A stretch of 64,000 nt of DNA from an uncultured Saprospirales bacterium (GCA_937864265.1 CALMIR010000036.1:1-64000); one strand, 5' to 3'; positions 28,801 through 35,553 are shown, numbered from the stretch's first letter. The notes: generated from the sequence alone by a model not told the origin. A program made the numbers and translations.

Positions 28801-30808
28801 GATGCCCATAGGCATGGTAGGCGAAATTGGCATTTCCAGTCCGGGCTTGGCACGCGGCTATCAAAACAATGAAGCCGAAACGGCGCGAAAGTTCATACCC
28901 CATCCTTTCAAAGCCGGAGAACGCCTATACAAAACTGGCGACCTCGGCAAATGGCTGGAGTCGGGCTTGATCGAATTTGTGGGCAGAAAAGACCATCAAG
29001 TAAAAATACGGGGGCAAAGAATAGAATTGAAGGAGATAGAACAATGCTTGCAAACTGTGGATGGCATATTGACCTGCAAAATTCTGGTGCATTTCGATAT
29101 GGCTGACGAAAAATCCATCGCGGCTTATTTCACGGCCAATCGACAACTTTCGGCAGAGGAATTGAAAAAACAGATGGCGCAGTATTTGCCATCCTACATG
29201 GTCCCTGCCCATTTCGTGCAGTTGCCCAGCTTGCCCCTTACTGCCAATGGAAAGGTGGATGAAAAAGCTTTACCCGCACCCAATGGACTGCATTCCGAAC
29301 GGCTTTCCAAGTACCAAGCACCGGGCAGCACCCTGGAAACCCAACTGCAAAGCATCTGGTCGGAGCTACTAGAAACAAACCCAATTGGGGTGCAAGACAA
29401 CTTTTTTGACCTCGGAGGGCATAGCCTAAAAGCCATGGAACTTGTAGCGCGCATCCGGTCGGTTATCCACCCCGAATTGCCCTTAAAGGCGCTTTTTACA
29501 AATCCCACCATTGCCCAACTGGCGCGACATATTGAGACATTGAATCAACAACCCATCACCCGCCATTTTGATCGCGTATCTACTGTTATCAACGGCAACA
29601 GCATGGCCTCAGCGCGTCAATTCACCGAGCAACCCCTGCTTTCCCTCATTGCAACTGGTGAGTTGGAGGGCGTGGATAGCGTGGCAGTGGGCTATGTGAG
29701 CGATGCTCTGCCCGGTTTGTGGGGAATCCCTGCTGAAGCGTTGTTGCAAAACTATATGAACCATCTGCCGCTCCTCACCGAGATTAATGTGACTGCTTGG
29801 GGGCGGATCGGGACTGTGATTTTGCCCATTTTCCACAGTCAACTCTATGAAGAGAAACAAAAGCTGGAACAACAGCTCTTGCAAGCCCTCCATTTGTCGA
29901 AAACATTGGGTGCCCGCTCGGTAGCACTTACCGGCTTGCTGCCTTCTGCTACCCGATATGGCCTTCAGCTACAACCCCATTTGGAAACCCATCCGCTATT
30001 TCCTTCCATTACGACTGGCCATGCGACGACCTGCGCCAGCGTACTACTCAATATTCAAAAAATCCTGGGCATCGCTGGACGAGCTATCGAAAACGAGCAG
30101 GTAGGTTTTATTGGACTAGGCTCTATTGGCACTAATACCCTGCGACTGATGCTTCAAGTACTGCCTCATCCCCAACGCTTGCTGTTGTGCGATTTGTACA
30201 GCGTTTCCAACGAACTGGCCAATTTGGAACAAGAGCTGCGTGAAGTTTTCCAATTTAGAGGCGAAATCACCCTTGTAAAAACTGCGGGAGGTCAACTGCC
30301 TACAACCATTTACGAGGCTACCTTACTGGTAGGTGCTACCAACTCGCCGGAAGTGGTTCAAATAGATCGGTTGAACCCCGGAACAATTATCGTAGATGAC
30401 TCCGGGCCGCACTGTTTTAATTTGGCAGCAGGTATCAAAAGGCTGGAAGAAAAGCAAGACATCCTGTTTACAGAAGGCGGTGCGCTAAAATTACCTCAAC
30501 CCATGCATCAAACTTTATACCTTCCAACAGCACTGCAAACCCGGCTAAATAAGGACAATTTGCCGATTCGTAGCGATGCTTATACGATGATGGGTTGTAT
30601 GCTTTCCGGCTTACTGAGCAGCCAATTTGAGGAAGCAAAGCCAACCCTCGGTTCTTTTGGGGTAACCATTTCTGAAAAACAGTATCAATTGTTATTATAT
30701 TTGGGAATAGAAGGCGCCGATTTACATGGCGATCGCTATCAATTGCCTTTTCCATTTGTTGAGTCATTTGCCCTAAAACATGGAAACGGCTACAAAGTAG
30801 CGCATTGA
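19805..30808 (+). CDS. Three-module NRPS: C-FkbH-PCP-C-A-PCP-C-A-PCP-reductase-like
   Basis: The 3667-residue megasynthase probably starts at the ATG at 19805, just before the first C domain. Domains by residue: C1 5-440 (HHLIADWW at 139, with W for the usual G); FkbH-type HAD with its N-terminal helper region 455-1010 (DADQTLW, D652/D654); PCP1 with GGDSI, Ser1089; C2 1165-1600 (HHSIMDGW at 1308); A1 1620-2100 (YTSGTSGQPKG at 1762); PCP2 Ser2157; C3 2205-2640 (HHIIADGW at 2343); A2 2665-3155 (YTSGSTGQPKG at 2820); PCP3 Ser3207. The last about 400 residues resemble cyanobacterial acyl-ACP reductase, with a Rossmann GLGSIG (about 3437) and Cys3598 in the catalytic position. A1 has the code DFWNVGMVHK, a threonine code. 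A2 reads DVSSSGSVCK, unassigned but sharing S239, V330 and C331 with a tyrosine code. FkbH homologues load glyceryl from 1,3-bisphosphoglycerate onto a carrier. No thioesterase, MbtH or PPTase gene is nearby. Confidence 0.92.
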   Translation: MKEAHLLPLSQEQERLLAWLKLYPNTLSLSIPGAWELRGALQLPRFQQALQILALQHESLRTRFAKNAAGQYQRSILPSLEISLEVIDLQAMAAPTSALDEAMQQFQQHAFDVRSEAPLFAARLFQVAPERCIFMAVLHHLIADWWSLYLFFRDLMDAYARLQAGSGEEAALGTTRLYSDFVTREKQRFAPGILERERVFWKEKIAGRSFHLPFDLNDRVWQLGNAANSLSLHLPAQLTDQIKDYCLDLRIKPFTFFLGAIKLMLYALTEKADNLVLVPDHNRANRAEFETIGLFTSILPLINRFEQGEKLSHFLRALENELPTAKEHHLPIAELSPLLLENEPNPKKKRLQVVYSYMNAISSKDHIAGIDTQQIPTSRPATDFELFFLLLKHAKGQYFLILEYLKSLFPKAYIEQLITLFFDTIAWILADNSREVGQIFKLPSLPQKDDLVLAATFTTDPLDAFLDFWRFQLNWPYRITYAPYNQVFQEILNPQSAFQSNRRGANALLIRYEDWTGGELEQPKPDWVATSQHLERNISDLITALTRQMPAVPVVILSVQESPRWRDDPKWQALRQRCEEQLAHFAEAQPAVFFIPAGKIAAYYPVENYHYPEGLEQGHIPYTDEYYAALATTLVRQWHAIKRPPYKVIVLDADQTLWNGVVGEEGRAGIALDTAKIAFQNFILEQQQQGMLIALVSKNQEADVLDVLEHYPDMRLRREHLVAWKINWEAKSKNIRELAQALDLGLDSFIFIDDNPLECQEVALNCPGVLVLEMPASEAAVLRLLRHIWAFDRGKATAEDLKKTLQYRENFERNAFQQAHTSLDAFIEGLELVLDIHPLFETEVARAAQLTEKTNQFNFSTIRRSSSEIQALLQSPAHRLWSVQLKDRFGDYGFVGLMIVEMGEHNWRLDSFLLSCRALGRKVEHQMMQVVLEAAKTNHASELNIALTPTPRNEPARKFAAEHFSHYREAGSELLRYTVPTDATSLLATANEPPIPGDESEAPVSTSTLVKNQYPELFRGIYQNYHTASLIHAAANTEIGHLPKLKSRTSAYLAPCNELERQLKEIWESVLRQENIGVNDHFFELGGDSIKAIQMLALLKARGFSVEISALFEEPTIASLAAKAIALDAAFESATAPSTRQMASSKFHLEQADHYLPKGVRKKTRQRYPDAELAMPLSPMQEGIYYHWLSDKTSRTYFEQFSFRLKTSIDIDLIHSCFEALLERHQTLRTNFYEDAEQGLCQIVRAAGRLDFTQVDLRQEELEAQEKAIAQYRESALEKGFDLNGDPLIRLGVLDCGQNGLELVWSFHHSIMDGWSLGILCADLFNVYQAKAHPQHHIPLPLPGQYSDYIQWLQALPQEEAYVFWANYLDGFSGITPLPGNTYPGAKAMLAIDDHLSLAADLVEQLQSQCANLGITFNSLMQTAWGLLLSKYTHAQDVVFGTVVSGRFIDLPLVESTLGLFINTVPIRVQYAAETSVAHLAQSTQKKWQAGMAYHHIQLAEIQRRVNQGNPLFNHILVFENFPIDEAIQSQVDLDAITIFGQNSYDLSVIFNPHGGSFEVIFKYNRHKYLASQIKRLQSHFLEVLRHLAQYNLQELKAEALRILLPEERQMLPSLLNRASVPYPERETLVSLFEKQVDRTPDRVALVLGETAMSYRTLNAQANRLAHYLRTEKGVQSHDLVGILLYRGPEMIVAIIGILKAGAAYVPIDPAYPEERIQFMLRDSNCKALITQEAFDAFQAEVYAAENPLLSHQPENLAYVIYTSGTSGQPKGSLIEHRQVVRLFFTEETLFDFTETDVWTLFHSYCFDFSVWEIFGALLYGGKLVIVPEGVQQDPHAFLELLHTQKVSVLNQTPSAFYNLSQAMAQREYLPLSLRYIVFGGEALASDKLRNWKSRYPDTRLINMYGITETTVHVTHKAMEWTDIEANISNIGKPIPTLSCYVLDQEQQPVPIGIEGELYVGGKGVCRAYLNRPALNAQRFLPNPFEPGDRLYRSGDLVRILESGELEYRGRIDHQVKIRGYRIELGEIDRAIQSQEGVETSVVVAKSIQEGSLDLVAYLIGQKTLDIQSLRHHLLARLPQYMMPSYFVQLDALPLTTNGKIDQKALPNPANGMMTQQRVLLEPSDNTERELLALWKKVLQLDVISTQDSFFEIGGHSLSAVRLLYLIQNTFSIDLKLSDIFSHPSIEQLAVLIRQKERSASTRIEALPEQADYALSSIQSSIWIMEQLAADSIAYNMNAAILLEGNLQLDALQKAVDGLIQRHEVLRTVFINKNGKPRQTIRPYLTLPLEIVELPDLSEQDSSIKELADAHARQAFDLAQGPLIKIQLLRLQEAKHVLLINLHHIIADGWSVGVLAKALSSFYNAALSQKSSPLPPLRIQYKDYAAWQQGQLLSEAASKPVRAYWLDKLRLPLSQIDLPYDQARPSQKTAKGGLVQCPIPAALLLALQQLAQHNQCTLYMVLVALFKTLLYRYSGQEDIIIGTPLAGRDHPDLENQIGMYVNTVPLRDHIQGTDTFRQVLMKVRQTVTEAYDYGHYPFSQMVIDLGLSRDLSRSPLFDVMLVLQNNEVPEMALMGLRATAMPLHSVFSKFDVVFNFLPQGEAMELHIEYNSDLFHASRVSRWGSHFIEMAQNVIQQPDAAIIHYNIVAPIERNRLLFEFNDTKVALPIAQTVVHLFEQQVAANPDHPAVLFRDQPLTYNQLNALSNQIAHYLRDQHQVGPEVPVGLLLNRSIWRMAAIWGVLKAGGAYVPIDPNYPAARVAYMIKDSGLKVILTTSAEAPRADLEGLAELVYLDSDVPADGSDQNPITTARPENLAYILYTSGSTGQPKGVLIEHRGLVNLGLSLIEKHGVTREDRVCQFAPYTFDVSVSEMLRSFLSGATMVMTDDESMATNEAFVGFLQGKAISILSIPPSFLSILGHHDFPKLKVLSTGGEAPQRETVRFYSSRLRYFNSYGTTENSVCACNYEVQPAAIESYAALPIGKPIANTAIYILNEANQLMPIGMVGEIGISSPGLARGYQNNEAETARKFIPHPFKAGERLYKTGDLGKWLESGLIEFVGRKDHQVKIRGQRIELKEIEQCLQTVDGILTCKILVHFDMADEKSIAAYFTANRQLSAEELKKQMAQYLPSYMVPAHFVQLPSLPLTANGKVDEKALPAPNGLHSERLSKYQAPGSTLETQLQSIWSELLETNPIGVQDNFFDLGGHSLKAMELVARIRSVIHPELPLKALFTNPTIAQLARHIETLNQQPITRHFDRVSTVINGNSMASARQFTEQPLLSLIATGELEGVDSVAVGYVSDALPGLWGIPAEALLQNYMNHLPLLTEINVTAWGRIGTVILPIFHSQLYEEKQKLEQQLLQALHLSKTLGARSVALTGLLPSATRYGLQLQPHLETHPLFPSITTGHATTCASVLLNIQKILGIAGRAIENEQVGFIGLGSIGTNTLRLMLQVLPHPQRLLLCDLYSVSNELANLEQELREVFQFRGEITLVKTAGGQLPTTIYEATLLVGATNSPEVVQIDRLNPGTIIVDDSGPHCFNLAAGIKRLEEKQDILFTEGGALKLPQPMHQTLYLPTALQTRLNKDNLPIRSDAYTMMGCMLSGLLSSQFEEAKPTLGSFGVTISEKQYQLLLYLGIEGADLHGDRYQLPFPFVESFALKHGNGYKVAH

Positions 30809-30885
30809 TGCCCTTATACCAAGAGCGACTGCAAGTATGAAATTTCCCGGCGATTCGCTTACTATCAGTGAGAAAACCTTTATGC

Positions 30886-32379
30886 ATGACCCATATATTC
30901 GAAGAAATACAATTGTCCTGCCCTTTTTGGAGGTATTGCGAAGCTTTTGAAAAAAAAGAGCACGTCTTTATGCTGGACAGCTCTAAAACGGCTGACCAAC
31001 TTGGCCTTTTTTCTTTTATTGGCGCCGAGCCATTCTTGCTTTTTACAGCAAAAAGGCACAACTCGTCTGGCCAACAATCCGAAGCTACCATCCAAGAGAT
31101 CATATACAAAACCCCGGAAGGGTGTTTTTATCCCGAACCTATTGAAAAGACTTATTCCGGCGATCCGATAGAGGCATTGCGCCAGCTCATGCAATCTTAT
31201 GATGTGCCTCATTTTCAGGAATCTTCCGTTCCGCTAAAAGGAGGGGCTATCGGCTATTTTTCCTACGAAGCAGGCTATTTTATAGAAGAAATGCCCGATC
31301 TGGGAAGCGATGATTTGATGTTGCCTGATATTTATTTTGGCTTTTACGATGTGCTACTCTGTTACGATCACGACAACCAGCAAGCTTTTCTATCGGTTAC
31401 CGGACGAGGCGCTAAGGAGTTTTCCGCGCGGCAGGCCGAGCAACTCCAAGAGGAAGCGATCGCTCAAATTCGGCGTTTTGAAGCCAGACTCCCACAAACA
31501 CTCCCACCCATTGACCATAGTTACCTGCCCGATGTTCATTTCAAGAGCCATTTTGAAAAAGCGGCGTACGGCGAATTAATCCAAACCTGCCTGGAGCATA
31601 TCGGGCGGGGCGATGTATATGAAATTTGTCTGACCCATCGCCTGGAAGCAGATTACGAAGGCGACGGCTGGCACCTGTACCAAAATTTGCGCCACATCAA
31701 CCCCGCGCCTTTTTCCTGCTATTTGCGTTTTCCGGAAACGGAAGTGATCTGTTCTTCCCCAGAGCGCTTTTTAAAACTGGATGAACATCGAGTTGCCGAA
31801 AGCCGCCCAATCAAAGGGACTCGACCACGGGGCAGTACACCGGAGGAAGATCTATGGCTCATTGATGACTTAGGCCATTCGGAAAAAGACCGGGCCGAAA
31901 ACGTGATGATTGTCGATTTGATCCGTAATGACCTGGGGCGGGTTTGTGAAGTAGGTTCCGTTCATGTGCCCGATTTGTTTGTTGTAGAACAGTACGCTAC
32001 CGTTTTTCAATTGGTATCCACCATTCGTGGAAAGCTAAAAAAAGAGCTGGATGCACTAGATCTGATCAAAGCCACTTTCCCTGGCGGTTCTATGACCGGA
32101 GCGCCCAAGATAGAGGCTATGAAAATCATTGATCGCCTGGAGCCGGTGAAACGCGGCATTTACTCTGGCGCGATCGGATACCTCAGCTTCGATGGCAAAA
32201 TGGATTTCAATATCGCCATCCGAACGATCGTCCTGCAAAATGAAATCTGCTATTTCAATGTAGGCGGTGCTGTGGTGGCCGACTCCGATCCGGAAGCCGA
32301 ATACCAGGAAACTCTGGATAAAGCAGTAGCTCTAAAGAAAGCCATCCGACTTGCTCATGCTTTGCAAAATGTAAAATAG
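30886..32379 (+). CDS. pabB: Aminodeoxychorismate synthase component I (PabB type)
   Basis: This chorismate-utilising enzyme of about 497 residues converts chorismate, with ammonia from its partner, to 4-amino-4-deoxychorismate. The decisive motif is SRPIKGTRPRG with Lys310. PabB enzymes have this nucleophilic Lys (PIKGT), whereas anthranilate synthase TrpE has PIAGT, so the product should be para- rather than ortho-aminated. FPGGSMTGAPKIEAM and the C-terminal GGAVVADSDPEAEYQET are intact. It starts about 77 bp after the NRPS, at ATG 30886; an in-frame GTG lies at 30868. In this setting it most likely feeds 4-aminophenylalanine synthesis (PapA role) rather than folate. Confidence 0.9.
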   Translation: MTHIFEEIQLSCPFWRYCEAFEKKEHVFMLDSSKTADQLGLFSFIGAEPFLLFTAKRHNSSGQQSEATIQEIIYKTPEGCFYPEPIEKTYSGDPIEALRQLMQSYDVPHFQESSVPLKGGAIGYFSYEAGYFIEEMPDLGSDDLMLPDIYFGFYDVLLCYDHDNQQAFLSVTGRGAKEFSARQAEQLQEEAIAQIRRFEARLPQTLPPIDHSYLPDVHFKSHFEKAAYGELIQTCLEHIGRGDVYEICLTHRLEADYEGDGWHLYQNLRHINPAPFSCYLRFPETEVICSSPERFLKLDEHRVAESRPIKGTRPRGSTPEEDLWLIDDLGHSEKDRAENVMIVDLIRNDLGRVCEVGSVHVPDLFVVEQYATVFQLVSTIRGKLKKELDALDLIKATFPGGSMTGAPKIEAMKIIDRLEPVKRGIYSGAIGYLSFDGKMDFNIAIRTIVLQNEICYFNVGGAVVADSDPEAEYQETLDKAVALKKAIRLAHALQNVK

Positions 32380-32382
32380 GCC

Positions 32383-32961
32383 ATGAAGATAGTGATCATC
32401 GACAACTACGATTCCTTCACTTTTAACCTGTACCAGTACGTGGCGGAATTTGAACCGGATACCCAGGTTTTTCGCAACGACAAAATAAAGGTAGAAGAGG
32501 TGGCGGCCTTACAGCCCGACCGAATCATTATTTCACCCGGCCCCGGCCACCCCAATGATCCGGCCTATTTTGGTATTTGTAACGCGCTCATCCGGCAATT
32601 CAGCGCAACCATCCCCATTTTGGGGGTTTGCCTGGGGCATCAAGGTATTGCCAATGTTTATGGTGCCAGCATCGTCGTTGCCGACCAGGTGATGCACGGC
32701 AAAACGAGCATTGTTTACCACCACTCCGATCCCATTTTTGATGGCGTACCCAATGGTTTCGAAGTGATGCGCTACCATTCGCTGGTTGTTGACCCATCTA
32801 CATTGCCAGAGGCATTTCAGGTCATCGCCCACACCAAAGATCAGGTTATCATGGGCATCAAACATACTGCCATGCCTTTATATGGCTTGCAATTTCACCC
32901 TGAGTCTATAGGCACGCCTCATGGCAAGCAGATACTCCGCAATTTTTTGTACCTGGGTTAA
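32383..32961 (+). CDS. pabA: Glutamine amidotransferase, ADC synthase component II
   Basis: The 192-residue class I glutamine amidotransferase supplies ammonia to the PabB subunit. It has IDNYDSFTFNLYQYV, SPGPGHP, the nucleophile in GVCLGHQ (about residue 85) and the His-Glu of LQFHPESI near the end, with length typical of TrpG/PabA. It begins 3 bp after pabB, so the two subunits are translationally linked. TrpG and PabA cannot be separated by sequence alone. The partner decides the call. Confidence 0.92.
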   Translation: MKIVIIDNYDSFTFNLYQYVAEFEPDTQVFRNDKIKVEEVAALQPDRIIISPGPGHPNDPAYFGICNALIRQFSATIPILGVCLGHQGIANVYGASIVVADQVMHGKTSIVYHHSDPIFDGVPNGFEVMRYHSLVVDPSTLPEAFQVIAHTKDQVIMGIKHTAMPLYGLQFHPESIGTPHGKQILRNFLYLG

Positions 32962-33023
32962 ATCTTGACGCTTTCCATTTACCAAATGCAAGCAAACAGA
33001 CCATCCGAAAAAGAGCATACGCG

Positions 33024-33893
33024 ATGAAAAATATTACAATCATTGGCATTAATGGCGGTTTTGGAAAACTTTTTTCTCAAGCTTTGTTCGAAAAGGATTT
33101 CCAACTTACTGGTGTGGATCAGCAGCTTTCTGTTTATGAAAATGCCCCTAAGCTTGGCTATATTCAGGCAAATATTTTCGACTTTGAAAATAAGCTGAAA
33201 GCTGTTTTACAGAAAACCGATGCCCTGCTTTTTGGTATCCCGGAGGCGGTTCTATTGCGGGTTTATCAGCCCATTCTACGCACACTAACGCCTGGCACGC
33301 TGGTCATAGATACCCTTTCGGTCAAATCGCCGATCCTCGATTTGGCCAAGGTGCGGGATGATCTGGAAATATTAAGCCTCAACCCGCTGTTTGCTCCCGA
33401 TCTGGGTTTCCAAAATCAAAATATAGCAGCGGTTAGCTTGCATAGCGGCCTGCGCACGGGTATTTTTCTTCAACTGCTTCGCGAATGGGGCGCAAAGGTC
33501 AGCTTGTTGAGTGCTGCTGAGCACGATCAACTGACCGCCATAACTCAGGTAGCCACCCATTTCTCGCTGCTGAGCTTCGGCGCTTGTTTGAGAAAATGGG
33601 GCTACCAACCTAAAACGGAATTGTTTACCCCGGTGCACGAAATACTGCTTTCGCTGGTCGGCAGGATGGTTTCGCAAAACGCGGCGGTTTATTGGAAAAT
33701 CCAAACGGACAACCCTTATGGGCAAATAGCTCGGGAAATGTTTCTGGAAAGCGCGGAGGAGATCAAGCAACTGATTGATACCGAGGCATTCGCTACTTTT
33801 GAAAAAGTATTTTCTGGCATAGGATCGACCACCCAGGCCATCGCCGGTGAACTCAAGCAAAATTTTCTCAACTATCAGCATAAGCAAGCATGA
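33024..33893 (+). CDS. Prephenate dehydrogenase-like (predicted 4-amino-4-deoxyprephenate dehydrogenase, PapC)
   Basis: The 289-residue protein has an N-terminal Rossmann motif IIGINGGFGK and the TyrA-family elements DTLSVKSP and LNPLFAPD. In TyrA the last motif is HPMFGPD, whose His contacts the 4-hydroxyl of prephenate. Here it is Asn120. With a PabB-type synthase and a chorismate mutase in the same cluster, the expected substrate is 4-amino-4-deoxyprephenate, giving 4-aminophenylpyruvate. The gene overlaps the sulfotransferase by ATGA. A normal tyrosine-biosynthetic TyrA is an alternative, but the His change and context argue against it. Confidence 0.8.
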   Translation: MKNITIIGINGGFGKLFSQALFEKDFQLTGVDQQLSVYENAPKLGYIQANIFDFENKLKAVLQKTDALLFGIPEAVLLRVYQPILRTLTPGTLVIDTLSVKSPILDLAKVRDDLEILSLNPLFAPDLGFQNQNIAAVSLHSGLRTGIFLQLLREWGAKVSLLSAAEHDQLTAITQVATHFSLLSFGACLRKWGYQPKTELFTPVHEILLSLVGRMVSQNAAVYWKIQTDNPYGQIAREMFLESAEEIKQLIDTEAFATFEKVFSGIGSTTQAIAGELKQNFLNYQHKQA

Positions 33894-34813
33894 GTAGTAC
33901 GGCCAAAAACCCCATCTTCCTTGGCGGCGACCACCGTTCGGGCACCACTTTACTCAGTCTCATGCTCAACGCCCATCCTGAGTTGGTGATGGGGCCTGAA
34001 ATTGATTTCCTGGAGCCGTCCGATTTGGGGGCGCATGTGCTGAAGTGTGGCGAATTATTGCAACAGGATGATCCTGCGGTCAGGGGCGAGGGCGTCCTTA
34101 CTGCCGATCCGCAATGGCACAAAGGTGTACAGTTCATCCGGCAGTGCCAACGTTTTGGATTAAGTATTGAATCCTTGATGACACTCGTTGATAGTTGCCG
34201 TCAATCGCTGGGCAAAGAACCGGAATCGTTTGCGGAACGCTGTGTGCTAATGGATGCAATTGGGCGATTCCAAGGCCGGAAAGTGCTAAAATGGGGGCTT
34301 AAAATTCAGCGCAATATCGTGCTATTAGATCAGTTCCTGGAGGTTTGGCCGCAGGCGGTTTTTATACACGTGATTCGTGACGGGCGGGATGTCGCCGCCT
34401 CGCATGTCAGGAGCCAATGGGATTGGGCTTATCGGAGCATAGAGGAGGCCGCTCGTGGCTGGATTTCCATTGTCGGCCACGTTGCCCTGCAAGCCAATGC
34501 GCAGCTCATTGAAGTGAAATACGAGGATTTGTTGCGCAACACTAAGGGCTGTCTGGCTGATTTGCTGGAAAAGCTGAGCCTGCCCTGGGACGACAGCGTG
34601 TTGCATTATTGGGAAAAAGAACAACCCCTTTTAGCGCGCCCTTTTAATCACCCCAGCGCAGCCGCCGTCCGGCATCCGCCTTATCAAAAAGCCATCGGAA
34701 GGTATAAGCAACACCTCAGCCAGGAAGAAATAGCCCGTTTTGAAAAAATAGCGGCATCTGCCTTGCGGCAATACGGTTATACGCATCACATTCCAATATT
34801 TAAAGAGATATGA
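33890..34813 (+). CDS. PAPS-dependent sulfotransferase
   Basis: The 307-residue protein has the 5'-phosphosulfate-binding loop GDHRSGTTLL (residues 13-22) and the 3'-phosphate-binding segment FIHVIRDGRDVAASH (about 160-175), so it belongs to the sulfotransferase family that moves sulfate from PAPS to hydroxyl or amine groups. It overlaps the genes on both sides by 4 bp, which ties it to the pathway. A plausible acceptor is a hydroxyl of the peptide (phenol, threonine or glyceryl), but this is inference. Confidence 0.88.
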   Translation: MSSTAKNPIFLGGDHRSGTTLLSLMLNAHPELVMGPEIDFLEPSDLGAHVLKCGELLQQDDPAVRGEGVLTADPQWHKGVQFIRQCQRFGLSIESLMTLVDSCRQSLGKEPESFAERCVLMDAIGRFQGRKVLKWGLKIQRNIVLLDQFLEVWPQAVFIHVIRDGRDVAASHVRSQWDWAYRSIEEAARGWISIVGHVALQANAQLIEVKYEDLLRNTKGCLADLLEKLSLPWDDSVLHYWEKEQPLLARPFNHPSAAAVRHPPYQKAIGRYKQHLSQEEIARFEKIAASALRQYGYTHHIPIFKEI

Positions 34814-35553
34814 GCACAACAACCAAGGACTTTTCCGAAAAAGAATCCGACCATTACGTGTGGAACACGTTATTTACCCGCCAAACTTCATACCTTCAAG
34901 CTAAGGTCTGGGATGGTTTTTTCGAAAGATTATATCGCTTGGGCCTAGAAGCAGATCGCAAACCCGACTGGCATGTATTGAATGACAACCTACACCGAGA
35001 AACAGGCTGGGGCATCCATGCGGTAAATGGGCTTGTTCCGGCTAAAGCATACCTGACTTTTTTATCAAGGGGTACATTCCCGGTTAATCCTGCCCTGCGT
35101 TCGCTAGAAGATTTGGATCATGCTAAGGATCCCGATTTTTTCCACGATGTGTTTGGCCATTTGCACCTGCTTTTTATACCGGAATTCGCCAATTACATCC
35201 GCCAACTCAGCCGTTTAGCCCTGATCTATTTGGATCACGAAGAAGCGCTGTCCCTGCTGGCACAATTCAACAAATGGACGACTGAGTATGGTCTCATCCA
35301 GGAAGCTAATCAACTGCGCATTTATGGCGCCGGCCTGGTATCTTCCTATGGGGAAATTCAGCATGTGCTGAGCGATGACGCAGAAAAATGGCCTGCCGAG
35401 GTATCCCAAATGCTGAAAACGAAGCATCAACCAGCCCAGTTGCAGCCCCAATATTTTGTGATCCCTTCCTTCGGATGGCTGGCGGAAAGCTTGCCGGAAG
35501 TGGAAAAATATATAGTTGCGCTAAAAGTGGAAGCCGGCCCTACGGATCAATGA
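34810..35553 (+). CDS. Aromatic amino acid hydroxylase (phenylalanine hydroxylase-like)
   Basis: The 247-residue protein is a pterin-dependent, non-haem iron hydroxylase. Ligands are H112 and H117 in FFHDVFGHLHLL and E159 in WTTEYGLIQE, with spacing close to H138/H143/E184 of the Chromobacterium enzyme. IYGAGLVSSYGEI and YFVIPSF also match the family. It lacks the N-terminal regulatory domain, as in other bacteria. Phenylalanine hydroxylase could serve catabolism, but its ATGA overlap with the sulfotransferase in a cluster predicted to make 4-aminophenylalanine suggests ring hydroxylation of that amino acid, for example at C3, or of phenylalanine. Confidence 0.88.
   Translation: MSTTTKDFSEKESDHYVWNTLFTRQTSYLQAKVWDGFFERLYRLGLEADRKPDWHVLNDNLHRETGWGIHAVNGLVPAKAYLTFLSRGTFPVNPALRSLEDLDHAKDPDFFHDVFGHLHLLFIPEFANYIRQLSRLALIYLDHEEALSLLAQFNKWTTEYGLIQEANQLRIYGAGLVSSYGEIQHVLSDDAEKWPAEVSQMLKTKHQPAQLQPQYFVIPSFGWLAESLPEVEKYIVALKVEAGPTDQ

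Noticed and set aside
30886..32961. Reading the PabB/PabA pair as anthranilate synthase (TrpE/TrpG)
   Set aside because: The PIKGT lysine and absence of other trp genes nearby favour aminodeoxychorismate synthase.
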